NCBI RefSeq assembly: GCF_015841355.1
Contig: NZ_CP064908.1
Span: 2,542,001-2,606,000, forward strand
Direction of reading: 5' to 3'
Length of the DNA stretch: 64,000 nucleotides
Source of the DNA: Synechococcus sp. CBW1107
Lineage (GTDB): Bacteria > Cyanobacteriota > Cyanobacteriia > PCC-6307 > Cyanobiaceae
Part shown: positions 44,931 through 53,806 of the stretch, one piece after another
Layout: each line of letters opens with the position of its first letter
How positions within the stretch are numbered: position 1 is the stretch's first letter
The notes under the pieces: generated by a model
Told to the model about the DNA's origin: nothing
Databases searched by the model: none
Seen by the model: only the letters and a program-made list of their open reading frames with translations
Made by a program: the position numbers and the translations under genes

Positions 44931-45569
44931 ATGGCCACCGCTGTTCAGCTGGCATCCACTACAGCAGGATGGGTGCAGCCAGTCACCCTTCGTTTGCGGG
45001 CCTTAGCCAACTGGAGTGGAGCCCTCGTGGGGCTTCTGCTGATCATCATGGGGGGTCTGATCCAGGCCGCTGTTCCCCTGCCCCTGGCCGGTGGAGGGCT
45101 GCGCCTGCTCGATCTGCCCGTCACCGCCCAGGTGCCGGCTCTGTTGCTCACGGCCCTGGTCTGCGGCCCCAGGCCGGCCCTGCTGGCGGCGGTCGCCTAC
45201 CTCAGCCTCGGTCTGCTGGTGCTGCCGGTGTTCCACTCCGGGGGTGGCATGGCTTACCTGCTGGATCCCGGCTTCGGCTACCTGGCTGGATTCGTGCCGG
45301 CGGCCTGGGTGACCGGGCGGCTGGCGCGCCAGGAGGGGATGGGTGAGCTCCTGCGCTTGCTGGGAGCGGCCTTCTTCGGGCTTGTGGTCATTCAGCTCAG
45401 TGGCATCGCCAACCTCCTGCTCGGGGCTCTGGCGGGCCGATGGGCCAATGGGCTGCCCGACCTGCTGGTCGCCTACAGCCTCGGACCGCTGCTGCCCCAG
45501 CTGCTCCTCTGCTGCGGGGTGGCGGTGCTGGCCTGGCCCCTGCGGCGCCTCCTGCTGGTGGAACCATGA
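44931..45569 (+). CDS. bioY: BioY-family biotin ECF transporter substrate-binding subunit
   Basis: 212 residues with six membrane helices. S-component that binds biotin; it can act alone or with an ECF energising module. Motifs: LPVTAQVPALLLTALVCGPR, VAYLSLGLLVLPVFHSGGGM, and YLLDPGFGYLAGFVPAAWVT, which is diagnostic for BioY. Start ATG 44931 follows GAGGGAG by a few bases. It overlaps lspA by ATGA. No ECF ATPase gene is in the window. Confidence 0.93.
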   Translation: MATAVQLASTTAGWVQPVTLRLRALANWSGALVGLLLIIMGGLIQAAVPLPLAGGGLRLLDLPVTAQVPALLLTALVCGPRPALLAAVAYLSLGLLVLPVFHSGGGMAYLLDPGFGYLAGFVPAAWVTGRLARQEGMGELLRLLGAAFFGLVVIQLSGIANLLLGALAGRWANGLPDLLVAYSLGPLLPQLLLCCGVAVLAWPLRRLLLVEP

Positions 45570-46045
45570 GCGGGGCGGGGAGCTCCGGCCGCCGCCTCGC
45601 CTGGACCGTGGCGGGGTTGGTGGTGCTGCTCGATCAGCTCAGCAAGGCGTGGGCCACGGCCGCTTTGCCCTCGGGCCTGGCCGAACCGCTGATCCCGGGG
45701 CTCCTGCGGTTGCGGCTGGTGTTCAACACCGGCGCCGCCTTCAGCCTGCTCACCGGCCACACCGTCTGGCTGGGGGTGGTGAGTCTGGTGGTGGCTCTGC
45801 TGCTGGTGATCTGGATCCAGCGCCATCCGTCTCTGCCACGCTGGCAGCGTCTTGGACTCGGATCGTTGCTGGGGGGGGCCGTGGGCAATGGTCTCGACCG
45901 CTGGCGGATCGGTGGAGTGGTCGATTTTCTCGAGCTGGTTCCCGTCCAGTTCCCCGTGTTCAACCTCGCCGATGTGGCGATCAACCTGGCGGTGCTCTGC
46001 CTGATCCTGGACCTCTGGGAGGGACGCCAGCGTGAGCGCCGTTGA
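45566..46045 (+). CDS. lspA: Lipoprotein signal peptidase (signal peptidase II)
   Basis: 159 residues, four membrane helices. Removes signal peptides from prolipoproteins. The aspartyl catalytic dyad is visible as Asp120 (GGVVDFLEL) and Asp136 (FNLADVAIN); VFNTGAAFSLL and GGAVGNGLDR are the other conserved boxes. Coupled to bioY by ATGA, and its 3' end overlaps the next start by 14 bases. Confidence 0.96.
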   Translation: MSGAGSSGRRLAWTVAGLVVLLDQLSKAWATAALPSGLAEPLIPGLLRLRLVFNTGAAFSLLTGHTVWLGVVSLVVALLLVIWIQRHPSLPRWQRLGLGSLLGGAVGNGLDRWRIGGVVDFLELVPVQFPVFNLADVAINLAVLCLILDLWEGRQRERR

Positions 46046-48230
46046 GGCCCTGAAACGGGCGCTGGTGGCGCTGGAGAGCCCGGCGACCGCTCAGGTCGAG
46101 ATCCATCTGAACGGTCAGCCCCCGCGCCGGATGGTCCTCCACGGCAGGACGGTGCGCCTCGGCAGGGATCCTGGTCTGGAGCTGAGCCTCGACCATCCTG
46201 CTGTCAGCAAGCACCACGCCCGGCTCGAAGCGGTGGGACACCACTGGTTGCTCCGGGACAGCGGCTCCACCAACGGACTGTTCTGGCGCGGCCGGCGGAT
46301 CCGGGACCTGCTGCTGCGGGATGGCGATGTGGTCCGCTTCGGTCCCCCCGAGGAGCCGGGGTTGCCCGAGCTGGTGTTCAAGCGCAAGCCCATCCCGCTG
46401 GGCCCGCGGCTTGCCCGCGGCCTCACCCTGGTGCTGGGCGGCCTGGGTTCCGGAGGTCTGCTGCTTCTGGCTCTGGCCTCCCTGTGGACTCCGGTGCGGG
46501 GCAGCCTGGCGCCGGTGCGCGGCCCCCTCGCCCTCTACGACCGCCTGAACCGGCCCCTCAGTTCCGCCGACTCCAGCGAACACCGGGAAAACGATGCCCT
46601 CTCTGATTTTCCGCCGGCCCTGGTGGATGCGCTCCTCGCCAGTGAGGACAGCCGCTTCTGGTGGCACCCCGGGGTGGATCCGATCGGCACGGCCCGGGCC
46701 CTGGCCACCAACGTGCTCGGAGGTCGGGTTCTGGAGGGTGGGAGCACCCTCACCCAGCAACTGGCCCGCAGTCTCTACCCCGAGCAGGTGGGCCAGGGTG
46801 AAACGCTGATCCGCAAGTGGCGGGAGCTGCTGGTGGCCCTGCAGCTCGAGGCCCGGTTCAGCAAGGGCGATCTGCTGCTGAGTTATCTGAACCGGGTGTA
46901 TCTGGGGGTGGGTTGGGGCTTCGAAGATGCTGCCCGCCACTACTTCGCCAAGCCGGCGGCCCAGCTCAGCCTTGAGGAGGCGGCCCTGCTCGTGGGCCTG
47001 CTGCCCTCCCCCAACGGCCATGATCCCTGCGTCAACCCCCAGGCGGCCCTGGAGGCCAGGAACGTCGTGCTGCTGAAGATGGCCGACAGCGGCCGTCTCA
47101 GTGCCGACCGGGCCCGCCGCTCCCGCCGCAGCCCCATTCAGCTGGGAAGTCAGGCCTGCCGCAGCGGCACCAGCCGGCCTGCGCCGTACTACACCGACCA
47201 GGTGCGTCTCGACCTGGAGCGGCTGCTGGGGCCGGATGTGGCGGCGGAGGGGAATTTTCTGGTGGAGACCCACCTTGATCCGCCGGTGCAGGCGGTGGTG
47301 GAGCGGGAGCTGCGCCGTCGACTGGCCGCGTCCGCCGCGCTGGGGGTGAGCGAGGGGGCTGTGGTGCTGCTGGACAGCCGCAGCGGTGGTGTGATCGCCA
47401 TCGCCGGCGGGCGCGACTACCGCACCAGTCAGTACAACCGGGCCAGCCAGGCCCTGCGGCAGCCCGGCAGCACCTTCAAGCTCTTCACCTACCTGGCGGC
47501 GCTGCAGCGAGGGGCCAGGCCTGGCGATGCCATCAGCTGCAGTCCCCTGAGCTGGCGTGGTCAGTCCTTCTCCAGTGGCTGCGGCGGCAGCCTCAGCCTG
47601 CGTCAGGCCTTCGCCAGCAGCAGCAACACCGCCGCCCTGCGCCTGGCCCGGCGGGTGGGCCTGGAGGCGGTGGTGCAGCAAGCCCAGGATCTGGGCATCA
47701 GTTCCAACCTCAGTCCGGTGCCCGGCCTGACCCTCGGCCAGAGCGAGGTCCGGCTGATCGAGCTCACGGCCGCCTATGCGGCCGTGGCCAATGGCGGGGT
47801 GTGGCATGCCCCCAGCACCATCCGCCGCCTCACCGATGCCGAAACCTGCGCGGGCCTCGAGAGCGAGCGATGCCGCCAGTTGCGCAACAAGGGAGGTCAG
47901 CCGAACCGGGCCATCCAGCCGGGTCGCAGCGTGCTCAAGCCCGAGGTGGCCCGCAGCATGCAGGGGCTGCTCCAGGCCGTGGTGCGCTCCGGAACCGGCC
48001 GGGCGGCGTATCTCGGCGGCGACGAAGGGGGAAAGACCGGCACCACCAACGGGGCCCGGGATCTCCTGTTCATCGGTTCCGAGCCCAGTCGCCACTGGGT
48101 GATGGGCGTCTGGCTGGGCAACGATGACAACAGCCCCACCCGCAGCAGCAGCGCTCTGGCTGCCGGCCTCTGGGGAGACATCATGCGTCAGGCGACCCCG
48201 AGCCGTGGCACCCCCGCGGCGAAGCCCTGA
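46032..48230 (+). CDS. FHA-domain class A penicillin-binding protein
   Basis: 732 residues from GTG 46032. Domain order: an N-terminal cytoplasmic FHA phosphothreonine-binding domain at about residues 40-110 (RLGRDP, SKHHARLE, GSTNG); one membrane helix at about 131-152; a GT51 glycosyltransferase domain with catalytic Glu205 in ASEDSRFWWHPGVD; and a transpeptidase domain with Ser480-x-x-Lys483 (PGSTFK), SSSN and Lys-Thr-Gly-Thr at 668-671. It polymerises and cross-links peptidoglycan. The FHA fusion predicts control by Ser/Thr phosphorylation, which is inference. Coupled to the next gene by TGATG. Confidence 0.94.
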   Translation: MSAVEALKRALVALESPATAQVEIHLNGQPPRRMVLHGRTVRLGRDPGLELSLDHPAVSKHHARLEAVGHHWLLRDSGSTNGLFWRGRRIRDLLLRDGDVVRFGPPEEPGLPELVFKRKPIPLGPRLARGLTLVLGGLGSGGLLLLALASLWTPVRGSLAPVRGPLALYDRLNRPLSSADSSEHRENDALSDFPPALVDALLASEDSRFWWHPGVDPIGTARALATNVLGGRVLEGGSTLTQQLARSLYPEQVGQGETLIRKWRELLVALQLEARFSKGDLLLSYLNRVYLGVGWGFEDAARHYFAKPAAQLSLEEAALLVGLLPSPNGHDPCVNPQAALEARNVVLLKMADSGRLSADRARRSRRSPIQLGSQACRSGTSRPAPYYTDQVRLDLERLLGPDVAAEGNFLVETHLDPPVQAVVERELRRRLAASAALGVSEGAVVLLDSRSGGVIAIAGGRDYRTSQYNRASQALRQPGSTFKLFTYLAALQRGARPGDAISCSPLSWRGQSFSSGCGGSLSLRQAFASSSNTAALRLARRVGLEAVVQQAQDLGISSNLSPVPGLTLGQSEVRLIELTAAYAAVANGGVWHAPSTIRRLTDAETCAGLESERCRQLRNKGGQPNRAIQPGRSVLKPEVARSMQGLLQAVVRSGTGRAAYLGGDEGGKTGTTNGARDLLFIGSEPSRHWVMGVWLGNDDNSPTRSSSALAAGLWGDIMRQATPSRGTPAAKP

Positions 48231-49822
48231 TGCCTCGCCTGCGTCTCTGGATCTGGGCGGCCGCGGCGCTGGCCGTGATCGTGGCCGTGTCGCTGCTGCT
48301 GCAGGCGTTCAACACCCTCGTGTGGCAGCTCAGCTACCTGCTGCCGCCGGTCCTGGTGGGTCCGCTGCTGCTGCTGCTGCTGGGCGGCGGCTCGGTGGTT
48401 CTGCTGCGCCTGGCCTGGCCCTGGCTGCGGGCCTGGCGCAACCCCAGGAAGGTCCCTGGCCCCGGCAACCAACCCCTCCCGGCCCCCAGCAGCCGCCAGG
48501 AGGCGGCCGGTCAGCAGCTGCGTGCCATCGATCCGGTGCTGGAGCGGGTCCGCGATGCGGTGGCCCGCGAAGCCCTCCGCCAGGAGCGCGACCGGGTGGA
48601 GGCGGAACTCGCCCGTGGCGATCTGGTGCTGGTGGTGTTCGGCAGTGGCTCGGCCGGGAAGACCTCCCTGATCCGCGCCCTGCTCCAGCAGGTGGTGGGA
48701 GAGGTGGGGGCCGCGATGGGCTCCACCTCCACCTGTCAGACCTACCGGTTACGTCTGAAGGGCCTGCAGAGGGGGCTGCAGCTGGTGGATACACCGGGAA
48801 TTCTCGAATCGGGCCACGACGGACTGGAGCGTGAGCGTGAGGCCCGCAGACAGGCGGCCCGGGCCGATCTGCTGCTACTGGTGGTGGATGGCGATCTGAG
48901 GGCTGCGGAGTTTCAGGTGTTCGAGGCCCTCGCCGGCCTCGGGAAGCGCCTGGTGCTGGTGCTGAACAAATGTGATCTGCGCGGCGAGGAGGAGGAGCGG
49001 CGCCTTCTGGCCCTGCTGCGCCAGCGCTGTGCCGGCAGGATCGCCAGCGAGGACGTGATCCCCGCCGCCGCGGCGCCCCAGTCGATCCCCAGACCTGGCG
49101 GTCGGCCGCTGCAGCCTGCGCCGGAAGTGGAGGCCCTGCTGCGCCGTCTCTCCGAGGTGCTGCACCAGGACGGCGAGGAGCTGATCGCCGACAACATCCT
49201 GCTGCAGAGCCAGCGCCTCAGTGACGCCAGCCGCGCCCTGCTCTCGCGCCAGCGTCGCCAGGACGGGGAGGCCATTGTCGATCGCTACATGTGGATCGGC
49301 GCCGGCGTGCTGGTGGTGAACCCCCTGCCGGTGGTGGATCTGCTCGGTACCGCCGCCGTGAATGCCCAGATGGTGGTGGAGCTGGGCCGGGTGTACGGGG
49401 TGACCCTGACGCGGGAGGCGGGCCAGGATCTGGCCCTCTCCGTGGGCCGCACCCTGGCGGGCCTGGGGGTGATCAAGGGGGGGCTGGGACTGATCACCAC
49501 AGCCCTGAGTCTGAACCTGCCGGCGTTGGTGGTCAGCAAGGCGGTGCAGGGAGTCAGTGCCGCCTGGCTGACGCGGATTGCAGGCCTCAGCTTTCTCACC
49601 TACTTCGAGCAGGGCCAGGACTGGGGCGATGGCGGGCTGCAGGAGGTGGTTCGACGCCAGTACGACCTCAATCGGCGGGAGGGGGCGTTGCGCGGCTTTC
49701 TGGAGGTGGCCCTGCGTCGGGTGGTGGAACCGCTGCAGCGCCGGCGGGACCGGCAGCTGCCACCACGCCCAGGGCCTCGGGGGGAGGGGGCTGGAGGGGG
49801 CCCCGGGCGTCGAGCACCGTGA
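48230..49822 (+). CDS. Membrane-associated GTPase with DUF697 domain
   Basis: 530 residues. Two N-terminal membrane helices (about residues 7-25 and 38-62), a basic linker, then an Era-like G domain: P-loop GSGSAGKTSLI, LVDTPGILESG (G3), and VLNKCDLRG (G4). The C-terminal half contains hydrophobic helices typical of DUF697 (WIGAGVLVVNPLPVVDLLGT; VIKGGLGLITTAL). Such proteins associate with thylakoid or plasma membrane, and the function is unknown. Coupled by TGATG to the FHA-PBP. The Pro/Gly/Arg-rich tail overlaps an antisense small gene. Confidence 0.88.
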   Translation: MPRLRLWIWAAAALAVIVAVSLLLQAFNTLVWQLSYLLPPVLVGPLLLLLLGGGSVVLLRLAWPWLRAWRNPRKVPGPGNQPLPAPSSRQEAAGQQLRAIDPVLERVRDAVAREALRQERDRVEAELARGDLVLVVFGSGSAGKTSLIRALLQQVVGEVGAAMGSTSTCQTYRLRLKGLQRGLQLVDTPGILESGHDGLEREREARRQAARADLLLLVVDGDLRAAEFQVFEALAGLGKRLVLVLNKCDLRGEEEERRLLALLRQRCAGRIASEDVIPAAAAPQSIPRPGGRPLQPAPEVEALLRRLSEVLHQDGEELIADNILLQSQRLSDASRALLSRQRRQDGEAIVDRYMWIGAGVLVVNPLPVVDLLGTAAVNAQMVVELGRVYGVTLTREAGQDLALSVGRTLAGLGVIKGGLGLITTALSLNLPALVVSKAVQGVSAAWLTRIAGLSFLTYFEQGQDWGDGGLQEVVRRQYDLNRREGALRGFLEVALRRVVEPLQRRRDRQLPPRPGPRGEGAGGGPGRRAP

Positions 49823-49922
49823 TCAGGCCGAGATAGAGCACCCCGATCAGGATCGAGAGGGCTCCGGTGACGATCGCCACCCAGCGTCCGCGGGGGTTGG
49901 TCTGCGGCTGCTGATCGCTCAT
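49668..49922 (-). CDS. Small single-helix membrane protein, unknown
   Basis: 84 residues from ATG 49922 (MSDQQPQTNPRGRWVAIVTG). One clear membrane helix (WVAIVTGALSILIGVLYLGLITV) with positive residues before it, followed by a Pro/Ala-rich tail that lies antisense to the 3' end of the GTPase gene for about 155 bases. The N-terminal half, outside the overlap, looks protein-like. The tail may be an artefact of GC-rich DNA. Confidence 0.5.
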   Translation of the reverse strand: MSDQQPQTNPRGRWVAIVTGALSILIGVLYLGLITVLDARGPLQPPPPEALGVVAAAGPAGAAAVPPPDAGPPPESRATPPPAD

Positions 49923-50006
49923 GGTTGCTGTGGGTTCACGACGGCTTGTCACCCCTGGAGGCTGGTTGCCCTGCTGGCATCCTGCCGGTTGCCCGTGGCT
50001 CCGGTC

Positions 50007-51461
50007 TCACTCCTGCTCCCCGGTTCCCAACGACTGGATGACCACCGAGGCGAGCTGCTCGAGATGCTCCTCCTGGGTGTGGGGATTGCCCAGAACCGCC
50101 TTGAGGTGATGTTTCCCCTGGTAGCGGGGCCGGGAGAGCATCAGGTCGTGGGCCAGCAGCTGCTGGCGGCAGTGCTGAGACCAGTGCTCGCAGCCAGAGG
50201 CCTCGAGCCGGCTGGGACGGAAGGCCAGCAGGTGCAGGGGCCCGCTGAGGAGGATGAGTTCGCCCGAGTCCCGGGCCCCACGCAACAGCTGCTGCAGGCG
50301 GCGGCGGCGCTGAATCGCTCCTTCGATCACGGCCTCGATGCCATTGAGGCCCAGCTGGCGCAGGCCCAGCCACAGCTTGAGAATCTCGGCGCTGCGGCTG
50401 CCCTGCAGGCCACACTCGCCTCCATGCCCCCCTTCGCGGCTCAGCTCCATGTAGGGCAGACCCGTGGCGAAACTGCGTTCCAGGGCGCAGGGATCGGCCA
50501 GCAGCAGCAACGAGGAGGTCTTGGTGATTCCCAGCAGCTTCTGGGGGTTGATCGTGATCGAATCAGCCAGCCCCAGACCCTCGACCCGATCGCGGTGGCG
50601 CTCACTCAGGCCGAGGACCCCACCGATCGCCGCATCGACGTGCAGCCAGATGCCGTGGCGGCGGCAGAGGCTGGCGAGGTCCACCAGGGGATCCACGGCC
50701 CCGCGCACGGTGGTGCCGGCGGTGGCCACCAGGGCGATCACCGGGATCCCAGCGGCGCTGAGGGACTCCAGGCGCTCAGCCACCAGCGCCGGCTCGAGGC
50801 GGCCGTCGCCATCGAGGGGCAGGCGCTGCAGGGCTGCCGCCGGCAGACCCATCACCATCGCGGCCTTCTCCAGCGAGGTGTGACTGTCGAGGCCACAGAG
50901 CACCACGGCCTCGGGAACCCCGCGAAGGCCGCGGCTCTCCCGTGCCGCCACGAGGGCCATCAGATTGCTGAGGCTGCCGCCGCTGGCGGGCACCCCGCCG
51001 GAGTGCTCCCCCAGGCCCAGCTGCCGGGCCAGCCAGCCGCACAGGCTCCGCTCCAGCCGGCTGAGGGAGGGGGAGAGCTCCTCGGCCAGCAGGTTGTTGT
51101 TCAGACCCGCACAGATCAGGTCTCCCACCATCGAGGCGCTCAGGGGCGGGGGATCGAGATGGGCCAGGGCGCCTGGATGGTTCGGGTTGTAGGCCCCCTC
51201 CATCACCAGGTGCAGATCCGCGAGCAGCCTCTCGGCACCCAGCCCCGAGGTTTCAGGTTCCACCGACGGCAGCAGGCTGAGACCCGGCAGAGGGGGACGG
51301 CTCACGGCCGTTCCCAGCCAGCGGCAGAGCTGATGGGAGGCGTCCTGGAGAAAGGCCTCCAGATCCGCGTCGAAGACGTCCGGTGAGGCGAAGGGCAGGG
51401 GATCGAGCGCCCGCTCCTGGTGTGGCGTGACGGCCAAGGGCAAGGCGGTCGGGGAGATCAT
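50007..51461 (-). CDS. PLP-dependent group II decarboxylase
   Basis: 484 residues. Fold type I decarboxylase of the glutamate / diaminobutyrate / aromatic amino acid group: LVMEGAYNPNHPGALAHLDPP, VPASGGSLSNLMALVAARE, LVATAGTTVRGAVDPL, Asp276 in LHVDAAIGG, and the PLP-binding Lys308 in INPQKLLGI. Substrate cannot be fixed from sequence; L-2,4-diaminobutyrate or glutamate are the closest guesses. Divergent from tadA across about 80 bases. Confidence 0.88.
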   Translation of the reverse strand: MISPTALPLAVTPHQERALDPLPFASPDVFDADLEAFLQDASHQLCRWLGTAVSRPPLPGLSLLPSVEPETSGLGAERLLADLHLVMEGAYNPNHPGALAHLDPPPLSASMVGDLICAGLNNNLLAEELSPSLSRLERSLCGWLARQLGLGEHSGGVPASGGSLSNLMALVAARESRGLRGVPEAVVLCGLDSHTSLEKAAMVMGLPAAALQRLPLDGDGRLEPALVAERLESLSAAGIPVIALVATAGTTVRGAVDPLVDLASLCRRHGIWLHVDAAIGGVLGLSERHRDRVEGLGLADSITINPQKLLGITKTSSLLLLADPCALERSFATGLPYMELSREGGHGGECGLQGSRSAEILKLWLGLRQLGLNGIEAVIEGAIQRRRRLQQLLRGARDSGELILLSGPLHLLAFRPSRLEASGCEHWSQHCRQQLLAHDLMLSRPRYQGKHHLKAVLGNPHTQEEHLEQLASVVIQSLGTGEQE

Positions 51462-51541
51462 TGTCTCTGGTGACGGGAGCAGTCCGGGCTGTCAGTCTCG
51501 TGGTCCGCGCTCCGCGGCCCCCACCGCCAACGCCGCTGACC

Positions 51542-52051
51542 ATGCGTCCACCCGCCCCCCTGCCGATCGGCAGCCAGCAGCTCTGGATGGAGCGGTTGCT
51601 GCGGATGGCCCGGCGGGCGGGCGAGGCTGGAGAGATTCCTGTGGCGGCAGTCGTTCTTGATGGAGCCGGCCGTGCTCTGGGCTGGGGTACGAACCGTCGT
51701 CAGACCGGACAGGATCCCCTGGGCCATGCCGAACTGGTGGCACTCAGCCAGGCCGCACGCCTGATTCAAGACTGGCGTTTCAACGCCTGCAGCCTGCTGG
51801 TGACCCTGGAGCCCTGTCCGATGTGTGCCGGAGCCCTGATCCAGGCCCGCATGGGCCGGGTGGTGTTCGCCGCAGGGGACGTCAAGCGTGGAGCCCTGGG
51901 GGGCTGTCTCAACCTGGCGCAGGACCCCAGTGCCCATCACCACATGGAGGTCATGGGCGGTGTGCGTGAGCCGGAGGCCAGGGAGCTGCTGGAGAACTGG
52001 TTCAGGGGCCGGAGACGGGCTCAGGCGATCGCGGCAACCGGAGCTGACTGA
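51542..52051 (+). CDS. tadA: tRNA(adenine34) deaminase
   Basis: 169 residues from ATG 51542; an upstream ATG at 51461 would add a Pro-rich stretch unlike the family. Deaminates wobble A34 of tRNA-Arg(ACG) to inosine. Zinc and proton-shuttle residues: His62-Ala-Glu64 (GHAELVAL), Cys92 and Cys95 (EPCPMCAGAL). The last 31 bases overlap the convergent aminotransferase gene. Confidence 0.94.
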   Translation: MRPPAPLPIGSQQLWMERLLRMARRAGEAGEIPVAAVVLDGAGRALGWGTNRRQTGQDPLGHAELVALSQAARLIQDWRFNACSLLVTLEPCPMCAGALIQARMGRVVFAAGDVKRGALGGCLNLAQDPSAHHHMEVMGGVREPEARELLENWFRGRRRAQAIAATGAD

Positions 52052-53229
52052 CGGAAGGCGGGAAGTTCCGTCTCCAGCAGGTCGAGCAGCAGGTCGACGT
52101 TCTCAGGCTGGCTGTTGTAGCCCATCAGGCCGATCCGCCAGACCTTGCCGGCGAGGGCGCCGAGTCCACCGCCCACCTCGATGCCGTGGGTGTTGAGCAG
52201 ATGCAGGGAGAAGGCCTTGCCATCCACGTCCTCGGGAATGCGCACCGTGGTGAGGGTGGGCAGGCGCAGATGGTCCGGCACATGCAGCTCGAGGCCAAGG
52301 CGCTCCAGGCCCGTCCAGAGGCGCTCGGCATTGAGGCGGTGTCGTCTCCAGGCGTTCTCCAGGCCTTCGTCGGCCAGCAGACGCAGGGCTTCGCGCATGC
52401 CGAAATTCATGTTCACCGGGGCGGTGTGGTGATACACCCGGTTGCTGCCCCAGTACTGGTTGAGCAGGGAGACATCCAGATACCAGTTGGGCACCTTGCC
52501 GCTGCGGGAGGCCAGCTTGGCCTCGGCCCGCTCCCCCATGGTGAAGGGGCCGAGTCCCGGAGGGCAGCTCAGACCTTTTTGGCTGCAGCTGTAGGCCAGG
52601 TCGACACCCCAGGCATCAAGGTGCAGGGGGACGGCCCCGAGGGATGTGACCGTGTCGAGCAGCAGCAGGCAGTCATAGCGGCGGCAGAGCTCGCCGATTC
52701 CTTCCATCGGCTGGCAGACACCGGTGGAGGTTTCGGCGTGAACCATCGCCAGGATCGCCGGACGATGGCTGTCCAGTGCCTGCTCGATCTCCTCGAGTGT
52801 GAAGGCCTCTCCCCAGGGCCGCTCGATCGTGGCCACCTCGGCCCGGTAGCGCCCGGCCATGTCGACGAGGCGCAGGCCGAAGTAGCCCTTCACCGCCACC
52901 AGCACCTTGTCGCCCGGCTCCACGGTGTTGGCCAGGGTCGCCTCCATGGCGGCGCTGCCGGTGCCGCTCATGGGAATGGTGAGACGGTTCTCGGTCTGCC
53001 AGGCGTAGCGCAGCAGATCCTGCACTTCTCCCATCAGGTCGATGTAGAGCGGATCCAGGTGGCCGATCGGGGTGCGGGCGAGGGCCTTCAGCACCGTGGG
53101 GTGGGCGTTCGACGGTCCCGGACCGAGCAGGAGCCGGTCCGGGGTGGCGATGGGCCCCAGGTGCAGGCGATGGCGATCGCTCACGGCAGGCGCCGCGGCG
53201 GTGGAGGGGGAGGAGGACAGGGTGACCAA
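52021..53229 (-). CDS. Alanine/serine-glyoxylate aminotransferase
   Basis: 402 residues from TTG 53229; GTG 53184 is an alternative start. Class V PLP enzyme of the AGT/SGAT family, which in cyanobacteria handles photorespiratory glyoxylate. Motifs: LLLGPGPSNAHPTVLKALAR, GTGSAAMEATLANTVEPGD, Asp192 in LLLLDTVTSLG and the PLP Lys218 in SCSQKGLSCPPG. Sequence cannot separate alanine from serine as amino donor. Confidence 0.92.
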   Translation of the reverse strand: MVTLSSSPSTAAAPAVSDRHRLHLGPIATPDRLLLGPGPSNAHPTVLKALARTPIGHLDPLYIDLMGEVQDLLRYAWQTENRLTIPMSGTGSAAMEATLANTVEPGDKVLVAVKGYFGLRLVDMAGRYRAEVATIERPWGEAFTLEEIEQALDSHRPAILAMVHAETSTGVCQPMEGIGELCRRYDCLLLLDTVTSLGAVPLHLDAWGVDLAYSCSQKGLSCPPGLGPFTMGERAEAKLASRSGKVPNWYLDVSLLNQYWGSNRVYHHTAPVNMNFGMREALRLLADEGLENAWRRHRLNAERLWTGLERLGLELHVPDHLRLPTLTTVRIPEDVDGKAFSLHLLNTHGIEVGGGLGALAGKVWRIGLMGYNSQPENVDLLLDLLETELPAFRQSAPVAAIA

Positions 53230-53287
53230 AGCCTGCGGGGCAACTGAGGATCGATGAACGTCAGCCTAAGCAGTGAGCCAACGGCCC

Positions 53288-53806
53288 TCAGCTGGCCCTG
53301 ACATTGGTGTCGGCCAGACCGCGGGCCATGTGCTCAAACGGGGCGCTGATCAGAGTCCCTGGCTCCAGACCCGCTTCCGAGAGCCGCTCCGCCAGCACTT
53401 CGCCCAGCAGAACGATGCTGCGCACCGTGGGACCGGTGGGGACGCCCAGGCTCTTGTAGGTGTCGTCGAGGCCGTTGAGAACGCGCTCATTGAGGATGGT
53501 GGGGTCGTCGGCCACCAGCGCATAACTGGCGTAGCGCAGGAAATAGTCCATGTCGCGCAGGCAGGCGGCCAGCCGGCGGGTGGTGTAGGCATTGCCGCCG
53601 GGCAGCAGCAGTTCCGGATCCTGTTCGAACAGGCGACGGCTGGCATCCCGGACGATCTCCGCCGCTTCCCGGTTGATCAGTTCCACCGCTGCCAGCCGTA
53701 CTTCAGCCTGGGAGTGGTAGGTGGCGATGCGATCGATCGCGTCGCGATCGAGATAGCGCCCCAGCTGGTCATACCGGCCGATCAGACCGGTGATGGCATC
53801 GCGCAT
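53288..53806 (-). CDS. apcF: Allophycocyanin beta-18 subunit
   Basis: 172 residues. A phycobiliprotein of the phycobilisome core, present in few copies next to the terminal emitter. Chromophore Cys82 in [20 protein letters not shown] and the methylatable Asn72 in [10 protein letters not shown] are present; the start [13 protein letters not shown] is typical of ApcB/ApcF. Length and divergence from ApcB (for example [20 protein letters not shown]) favour ApcF. Solitary and divergent from glnA, with about 220 bases between. Its bilin is the product of pcyA, elsewhere in the window. Confidence 0.9.
   Translation of the reverse strand: MRDAITGLIGRYDQLGRYLDRDAIDRIATYHSQAEVRLAAVELINREAAEIVRDASRRLFEQDPELLLPGGNAYTTRRLAACLRDMDYFLRYASYALVADDPTILNERVLNGLDDTYKSLGVPTGPTVRSIVLLGEVLAERLSEAGLEPGTLISAPFEHMARGLADTNVRAS

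Noticed and set aside
45981-48095. 704-codon minus-strand frame opposite the FHA-PBP gene
   Set aside because: Antisense to a protein with complete catalytic motifs; composition Gln/His/Ala/Gly without family features.
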